Shown piece after piece: positions 58,872 through 64,000 of a DNA stretch of 64,000 nt. The DNA is taken from assembly GCF_030813515.1 (NCBI RefSeq), contig NZ_JAUSUK010000001.1, forward strand, positions 1,302,001-1,366,000, in the 5' to 3' direction. The stretch is from Rhodopseudomonas julia. GTDB taxonomy: Bacteria; Pseudomonadota; Alphaproteobacteria; Rhizobiales; Afifellaceae. Position 1 is the first letter of the stretch, and each line of letters begins with the position of its first letter. The translations under genes were made by a program, and so were the position numbers. Under the pieces are notes generated by a model. It was not told the origin of the DNA and did not search any database. It saw only the letters and a list, made by a program, of their open reading frames with translations.

Positions 58872-61800
58872 ATGAGCTCCTCCGAAAAATCCGCCCAAGG
58901 CGCCGGTATGACATCCGGCGATCATCTCGTCCTCGTCGACGGCTCCGCCTTCATCTTCCGCGCCTTCCATGCCCTGCCGCCGTTGACGCGTAAATCCGAC
59001 GGCCTGCCCGTCGGCGCCGTCTCCGGCTTCTGCAACATGATCTGGAAGCTTCTGCAGGATGGGCCGACGCCGGAAAAGGGCGACGAGCCCACGCATTTCG
59101 CCGTCATCTTCGATTATTCGGCGAAGACGTTCCGCAACGAGATCTATCCCGAATACAAGGCGCATCGGCCCGAACCGCCGGAGGATCTCGTTCCGCAGTT
59201 CAGCCTGATCCGGGACGCCACGCGCGCCTTCAATCTCGCCTGCATCGAACAGCAGGGATGGGAGGCGGACGACCTCATTGCCAGCTATGCGAAGCTCGCC
59301 TGTGAGGCCGGGGCACGCACGACCATCATCTCCTCCGACAAGGATCTGATGCAGCTGATCGGGCCCTCCGTCATCATGTTCGACACGATGCGCGACCAGC
59401 TCATCGATGCCGAATTCGTCATGCAGAAATTCGGTGTCTTCCCCGACAAGATGATCGATCTGCAGGCGCTGACCGGCGATCCGACCGACAATGTGCCGGG
59501 GGTGCCGGGCATCGGGCCGAAGACCGCCGCGCAGCTTCTGCACGATTACGGGGATCTCGAAACGCTTCTCTCCCGCGCCTCGGAGATCAAGCAGAACAGG
59601 CGCCGCGAGAACCTGATCGAGTTCGCGGATCAGGCGCGCATCTCCAAAAAGCTCGTCGAACTTTCGACCAGCGTGCCGCTTGAGGTGCCGCTTGGCGATC
59701 TTGCCGTGGAGAGCCTCGATGCGGCGAAGGCGATCGGCTTCTGCAAGGCGATGGAGTTCAACACGCTGACCCGCCGCATCGCCGAAAAGATGGAGGCCGA
59801 TGCGGCAGCGATCTCAGCGCCCACGCTCGAGATCGCGGGCTGGGGTGCAGGCCCCGCCGCCCACGGCCCGGACCTTGCCGAGACGAAAGGGGACGGGTCG
59901 GGCGATGTCGTGGCGGCTGTCGACGGCGCCTTAGCCGCCGAGCGCGGCTTCCTGGCGACCCCGGCCGATCTTGCGCGCCAGCGCGCCGAGACGGCGGCTG
60001 AGCCCAAGATCGATCCGAGCTCTTACGAATGCGTGCGCGACGTCGAGACGCTGCAGGCCTGGATTGAGCGCGCCTACGCGGCGGGCCGTCTCGCCTTCGA
60101 TACGGAGACGACGAGCCTCAATCCCTTGCAGGCGACGCTATGCGGCGTCTCGCTTGCCGTCGCGCCGGGCGAGGCGTGTTACGTGCCACTCGGCCATCGC
60201 CGCCCGGAGGCCGCCCCCCATTCCGATCTTTTCGGCAATGGCCCGGAGACGGGAAAAGCCGGCGAAACCGCAGAGCGCGACGGTGCGGACTCTCTATCGT
60301 CGTCCGATTCTGGCGATAGTGACTATACGCAGATCGGGGAAGCCAAGGCGCTCGAACTCCTGAAGCCGCTCCTGGAAGATCCCACGATCCTCAAGATCGG
60401 CCAGAACCTCAAATACGACTGGCTGCTTTTGAAAGCGCGCGGCGTCGAGATCGCAGGTTACGACGACACGATGTTGATTTCCTATGCGCTCGATGCCGGC
60501 TTCGGCCAGCAGCACGGCATGGACATTCTGTCGGAGCGCCATCTCGGCCATAAGCCGATCGCCTATAAGGACGTCTGCGGCACGGGCCGCGACAAGGTCA
60601 CCTTCGACTTCGCACCGATCGACCGCGCCACCTCTTATGCCGCCGAGGACGCCGACGTCACGCTGCGCCTGTGGCTCGTCTTGAAGCCGCGTCTTGTCGC
60701 CGAGGGGCTCACCAATGTCTACGAGCGGCTGGAGCGGCCGCTTCTTCCGGTGCTCGCCCGGATGGAAGAGCGGGGCATCAAGGTCGACCGCGACATCCTC
60801 TCGCGCCTTTCCGGACGCTTTGCCCAGAAAGCGGCAGGGCTCGAAGCGGAGATCGTCGAGATGGCGGGCGAGAGCTTCAACATCGGCTCGCCAAAACAGC
60901 TCGGGGAAATTCTCTTCGGTAAGCTCGGCCTGCCCGGCGGGCGCAAGACCAAGGGCGGGCAATGGTCGACGGACGTCAAGGTGCTGGAAGATCTGGCGGC
61001 CGAGGGCCATCCCCTGCCGATGAAGATCGTCGCCTGGCGCCAGCTCACCAAGCTCAAGGGCACCTATACCGACGCCATCCCCTCCTATCTCGATACGCGC
61101 GGGCGGGTGCACACCTCCTATTCGCTCGCCTCCACAACGACGGGACGGCTCTCATCGTCGGAGCCGAACCTGCAGAACATTCCCGTGCGCACCGAGGAGG
61201 GGCGCGAAATCCGCACCGCCTTCGTGGCCGAAGAGGGCACGAAACTGGTCTCGGCCGATTATTCGCAGATCGAACTCCGGATTCTCGCCCATATCGCGGA
61301 AATTCCAGCGCTTCGCCGCGCCTTCGAGGACGGTCTCGACATCCACGCGATGACGGCCTCAGAGATGTTTTCAACGCCGATCGAAGGCATGGACCCGATG
61401 ATCCGACGCCGCGCCAAGGCGATCAACTTCGGTATCATTTACGGCATTTCGGCCTTTGGGCTCGCCGCCCAGCTCGGAATCGGCCGCGAGGAGGCGGGCG
61501 ACTACATCAAGACCTATTTCAAGCGCTTCCCGGGCATCCGCGATTATATGGAGGAGACGAAGGAGAAGGCGCGCGACAAGGGCTATGTGGAGACGCTCTT
61601 CGGGCGCCGGGCGCATTTCCCGAACATCAAGCACTCCAACCATTCGATCAGGTCAGGCGCGGAACGCGCGGCGATCAACGCGCCGATCCAGGGATCTGCG
61701 GCCGATATCATCCGCCGCGCCATGATCCGTATGGAAGCCGCGCTCGCCGAGACGAAGCTCTCCGCCCGCATGCTCCTGCAGGTGCATGACGAACTGATTT

Positions 61801-61943
61801 TCGAAGTGCCGGAGGACGAGGTCGAGACGAGCCTGCCGGTCATCCGCGAAGTGATGGAAAAGTCGGCAGAGCCGGCCGTTGCGCTCCGGGTGCCGCTGCA
61901 GGTCGATGCGCGGGCTGCGGACAATTGGGAAGCGGCGCATTAG
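58872..61943 (+). CDS. polA: DNA polymerase I
   Basis: PolA fills gaps and removes primers in replication and repair. The ~1023-residue protein has all three parts: an N-terminal 5'-3' exonuclease (about residues 16-300, EADDLIASYA and SSDKDLMQLI), a 3'-5' exonuclease with the DTET motif (FDTETTSL) and the polymerase core (ADYSQIELRI, KAINFGIIYG and QVHDEL). An Asp/Ser-rich insertion (positions ~60215-60330) interrupts the exonuclease domain, as often seen in alphaproteobacteria. The ATG at 58872 is preferred to a longer frame. Confidence 0.97.
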   Translation: MSSSEKSAQGAGMTSGDHLVLVDGSAFIFRAFHALPPLTRKSDGLPVGAVSGFCNMIWKLLQDGPTPEKGDEPTHFAVIFDYSAKTFRNEIYPEYKAHRPEPPEDLVPQFSLIRDATRAFNLACIEQQGWEADDLIASYAKLACEAGARTTIISSDKDLMQLIGPSVIMFDTMRDQLIDAEFVMQKFGVFPDKMIDLQALTGDPTDNVPGVPGIGPKTAAQLLHDYGDLETLLSRASEIKQNRRRENLIEFADQARISKKLVELSTSVPLEVPLGDLAVESLDAAKAIGFCKAMEFNTLTRRIAEKMEADAAAISAPTLEIAGWGAGPAAHGPDLAETKGDGSGDVVAAVDGALAAERGFLATPADLARQRAETAAEPKIDPSSYECVRDVETLQAWIERAYAAGRLAFDTETTSLNPLQATLCGVSLAVAPGEACYVPLGHRRPEAAPHSDLFGNGPETGKAGETAERDGADSLSSSDSGDSDYTQIGEAKALELLKPLLEDPTILKIGQNLKYDWLLLKARGVEIAGYDDTMLISYALDAGFGQQHGMDILSERHLGHKPIAYKDVCGTGRDKVTFDFAPIDRATSYAAEDADVTLRLWLVLKPRLVAEGLTNVYERLERPLLPVLARMEERGIKVDRDILSRLSGRFAQKAAGLEAEIVEMAGESFNIGSPKQLGEILFGKLGLPGGRKTKGGQWSTDVKVLEDLAAEGHPLPMKIVAWRQLTKLKGTYTDAIPSYLDTRGRVHTSYSLASTTTGRLSSSEPNLQNIPVRTEEGREIRTAFVAEEGTKLVSADYSQIELRILAHIAEIPALRRAFEDGLDIHAMTASEMFSTPIEGMDPMIRRRAKAINFGIIYGISAFGLAAQLGIGREEAGDYIKTYFKRFPGIRDYMEETKEKARDKGYVETLFGRRAHFPNIKHSNHSIRSGAERAAINAPIQGSAADIIRRAMIRMEAALAETKLSARMLLQVHDELIFEVPEDEVETSLPVIREVMEKSAEPAVALRVPLQVDARAADNWEAAH

Positions 61944-61981
61944 GCAGCCGCCGTATGGTGTCCCGTTAGGCGAACAAGCGC

Positions 61982-62016
61982 GCGCCCGGCCTCTCCTCGT
62001 CGGAGAGACCGGGCGC
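61982..62016. other. Strong stem-loop between convergent polA and the small hypothetical gene
   Basis: GCGCCCGG-C-CTCTCC (61982-61996) pairs with GGAGAG-A-CCGGGCGC (62002-62016) with one C/A mismatch and a five-base loop. No T-run follows. It may stabilise or end the polA transcript. Confidence 0.65.
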
Positions 62017-62069
62017 GGTGCAAACCTGCGGCCGGCATGCGTCGACCGCAATCGACAACGAAGCTTCAG

Positions 62070-62390
62070 TTACGCGGCGGTGCCGTCGGCACCGTTCGCG
62101 GGACCGGCGGGAGCCAGATCCAGGACAGCGCCCGAAGCCTTCGGCTCGATCGGCTGCAGCTGCTTGCGTTCCTCGTCGGTCCACGCGGCGATATGGATCA
62201 CAGCCGCCGGCTCACCAGGCTGGTTCGGATCGTTCACCGGTTCCAGGACGAGAAGGCCCGTGTTGTCGACGTAAAACGTGTGGTCGCCGAAGTTCTGCTT
62301 CAGCGGCTCCATAGCCGGGTTGTCTTCCGGAATGGGTTCGGCACCCACGGTCTCACGGACCGCGGCAATCTGGTTGTCGCTGAGTTTCAA
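62070..62390 (-). CDS. Small conserved hypothetical protein
   Basis: The ~106-residue acidic protein would start at TTG (62390), reading KLSDNQIAAVRETVG, behind a GGGG site. It contains GDHTFYVDNTGLLVLEPV and an Ala/Gly/Pro-rich tail. There is no signal or membrane segment. An in-frame ATG far upstream (62507) gives an Arg-rich, implausible extension. No function is recognised. It is convergent with polA. Confidence 0.65.
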   Translation of the reverse strand: MKLSDNQIAAVRETVGAEPIPEDNPAMEPLKQNFGDHTFYVDNTGLLVLEPVNDPNQPGEPAAVIHIAAWTDEERKQLQPIEPKASGAVLDLAPAGPANGADGTAA

Positions 62391-62651
62391 GCGTAGCCCC
62401 CATAGTACGGGGTTCGGACCCGACGCCACCGAACGTCTGCGGGTCCATCTATTGGGCGAAAGGGCGGCGCCATTCCTCGCAGGTAGGCGTCCCGCTTTGC
62501 TCCGCAAGGGGCGGAAGCCGGGCCTGCCGCGTTTTTATGCAGCTATCTGGTGTATTTTTGCAGTTTGACGTTGTTCCAGACGCTTCACATTGTGGGGAAC
62601 AGCGAAGGAAGGCTCGGGTTTTCCAGATGAGCCAATTCCGGGGAGAGAGAG

Positions 62652-63293
62652 ATGCCCGCATCGAAATCGGCGCGAATCAGGGCGCTCCTTGAGCGCCACG
62701 GCACCACCTATTGCGACGAGCTCGGCATTCCGATCGCCAAGAACACGCCCTCTCCCCTGTTTCGCTGGCTGACGGCCTCGATCCTGTTTTCGGCTCGCAT
62801 CAGCGCCGACAATGCCTTTCGCGCGGCAAAGGCTTTGACGGAGGCGGGCTATACGACGCCCGACAAGATGGCCGCAGCGAGCTGGCAGGATCGCGTCGAC
62901 GTTCTCACCTCGCATGGCTACGCCCGTTATGATGAAAGCACGTCGCGGATGCTCGGCGAGACGTCGGAATTGCTTTTGGAGAAGTATCGCGGCGACCTCC
63001 GGAAACTGCGCGAGGCGGCCGACGAGGAACCGGCCCAGGAACGCAAGCTCCTGAAGGAGTTCAAGGGTCTTGGCGATGTCGGCGTCGACATCTTCTTCCG
63101 CGAGGTGCAGCCGGCCTGGGACGAGCTTTTCCCCTTCGCCGACAAGAAGGCGCTTGCCGCAGCCAAAAAGCTCGGGCTCGGCGGGGATGCCGAGGAGCTC
63201 GCAAAACAGGTGTCGCTCAAGGATTTTCCACGCCTCGTCGCAGCTCTGGTGCGCGCCGATCTTGCCCGCGACCTCGGCAACATCGCCGGCTGA
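62652..63293 (+). CDS. HhH-GPD-like (endonuclease III-related) protein
   Basis: The 213-residue protein has the helical fold features of the HhH-GPD superfamily, including SILFSARISADNAFRAAKAL, then LKEFKGLGDVGVDIFFREV as the helix-hairpin-helix. The lysine that bifunctional endonuclease III enzymes carry just after the hairpin glycine is not present, and no four-cysteine iron-sulphur cluster is seen. It may be a monofunctional glycosylase or a non-enzymatic relative. GGGAGAGAG precedes the ATG. Confidence 0.72.
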   Translation: MPASKSARIRALLERHGTTYCDELGIPIAKNTPSPLFRWLTASILFSARISADNAFRAAKALTEAGYTTPDKMAAASWQDRVDVLTSHGYARYDESTSRMLGETSELLLEKYRGDLRKLREAADEEPAQERKLLKEFKGLGDVGVDIFFREVQPAWDELFPFADKKALAAAKKLGLGGDAEELAKQVSLKDFPRLVAALVRADLARDLGNIAG

Positions 63294-63304
63294 TATTCAC
63301 GTAT

Positions 63305-63997
63305 TCACGCGGGCGCGAGAATACCACCGGGGGCACGTTCGCTCTTTTGGATGCGCTTGTGCACATGCACCATGAAGGCGGTGGCGAAAAGCGGCGCCAA
63401 GAGATTGACGAGGGGCACGGCGGTAAAGCCCGCGATCACGAGGCCGGCCAGGAAGATGCGGCCCGAATGGCGCAAACGCAGGACCTTGGCGGTACGCCGA
63501 TCGTGGAAGCGCCGCGCCGCAAGGTCGAAATATTCCCGGCCGAGAAGATAGCCGTTGGCGACGAAGAAGACGACGACGCCGAAGCCGACAAAGAGCACGA
63601 GAGGCAAGGCGACGAGATTGACGCCGACGACCACGAGCGTGAACTTCAACGTGGTGAGAATGCCCTCCATCAAGGGAAGCGCCCTGCCCGCCGGCTCGCT
63701 CGGATAATGGTTCGTCTCCACCACCTCGGCGATCTCGTCGAGAAAGATGCCGGCAAAAAGCGAGGTCGCAGGCGCCACCAGGAAGGCGAGACCGACGATG
63801 AGGCCAATGCCTGAGACGATCGTCAGACCGGTTTCGAGCCAGGGATAGGGCAGTGCCAGAAAATGCACGATGAGCCCTTCGAGCACGAGCCACAAGACCA
63901 GCAAGAGCCCGAGCGTCAGGCCGACCGACTTCCACAACACGTTGCGGAACGGCGGCGAGAGGATTTCTTCGAGGGATCGTTGGGCATCGTCGAGCAT
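63305..63997 (-). CDS. EI24/CysZ-like inner-membrane protein
   Basis: The 230-residue protein has about five hydrophobic segments and begins with a short amphipathic part (LEEILSPPFRNVLWKS), matching the EI24/CysZ family whose E. coli member aids sulfate uptake. The ATG at 63997 is plausible, but the frame remains open to the window edge, so a longer N-terminus cannot be excluded. It ends 11 bp from the convergent HhH-GPD gene. Confidence 0.82.
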   Translation of the reverse strand: MLDDAQRSLEEILSPPFRNVLWKSVGLTLGLLLVLWLVLEGLIVHFLALPYPWLETGLTIVSGIGLIVGLAFLVAPATSLFAGIFLDEIAEVVETNHYPSEPAGRALPLMEGILTTLKFTLVVVGVNLVALPLVLFVGFGVVVFFVANGYLLGREYFDLAARRFHDRRTAKVLRLRHSGRIFLAGLVIAGFTAVPLVNLLAPLFATAFMVHVHKRIQKSERAPGGILAPA

Positions 63998-64000
63998 GGC

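Noticed and set aside
1-64000. An undescribed defence or biosynthetic system in the window
   Set aside because: Nearly all genes belong to known housekeeping families in known order. The few unknown genes are single and scattered, with no multi-gene module.

Overview
This 64 kb window is a chromosomal, mostly housekeeping stretch of a GC-rich alphaproteobacterium, almost certainly of the Hyphomicrobiales (Rhizobiales). The main evidence is the irr-fabA-fabB-fabI cluster with a Fur-family Irr carrying the HHH motif, AddAB instead of RecBCD, an AccD that has lost most of its zinc-finger cysteines, the addB-addA-trxA / folC-accD-trpA-trpB-trpF block, and the mutS-glnD-murJ-trpS-usp block. I cannot name a genus. 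I saw no tRNA or rRNA gene, CRISPR array, intact insertion sequence or prophage.

Layout. 0-5.7 kb (+): recombination nuclease/helicase AddB (5' end outside the window) and AddA, then thioredoxin. 5.8-12.0 kb (-): folC, accD, trpA, a small unknown gene, trpB, trpF and an alpha/beta hydrolase. 12.1-20.8 kb (+): a GT4 glycosyltransferase, the translation block infC / rpmI-rplT / pheS, a tiny lipoprotein, a soluble globin-coupled chemotaxis transducer, and pheT. 20.9-29.8 kb (-): universal stress protein, trpS, murJ, glnD, mutS. 30.0-32.6 kb (+): sppA, ihfB, lapA-like, ornithine-cyclodeaminase-like. 32.6-44.4 kb (+): the classic rimP-nusA-ylxR-infB-rbfA-truB ... rpsO-pnp transcription/translation operon. 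It is interrupted between truB and rpsO by about 2 kb of unlike DNA holding a broken lipoprotein gene and an unknown gene in opposite orientation. 44.5-49.3 kb (-): a GGDEF-EAL protein, then fabI-fabB-fabA. 49.5-51.2 kb (+): irr and an orphan MalK/UgpC-type ATPase. 51.4-56.3 kb: comM (-), a YrbL-like protein (+), gshB, yraN and rsmI (-). 56.4-64.0 kb: an LpoA-like lipoprotein, an acyltransferase, polA, a small unknown protein (-), an HhH-GPD-like protein (+) and an EI24/CysZ-like membrane protein (-).

The genes serve core functions: DNA repair (AddAB, MutS, PolA), tryptophan, fatty-acid, folate and glutathione synthesis, ribosome assembly and translation initiation, nitrogen sensing (GlnD) and iron control (Irr). 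Regulation is more visible than novelty. infC starts at a rare AUU codon, rpmI and rpsO have structured leaders, and a good promoter followed by an intrinsic terminator precedes rimP-nusA. I found no convincing undescribed multi-gene system. The most unusual items are the foreign-looking truB-rpsO insert, the gene embedded between trpB and trpA, the long acidic IF3 tail, an altered EAL active site, and several untested leader and terminator structures.
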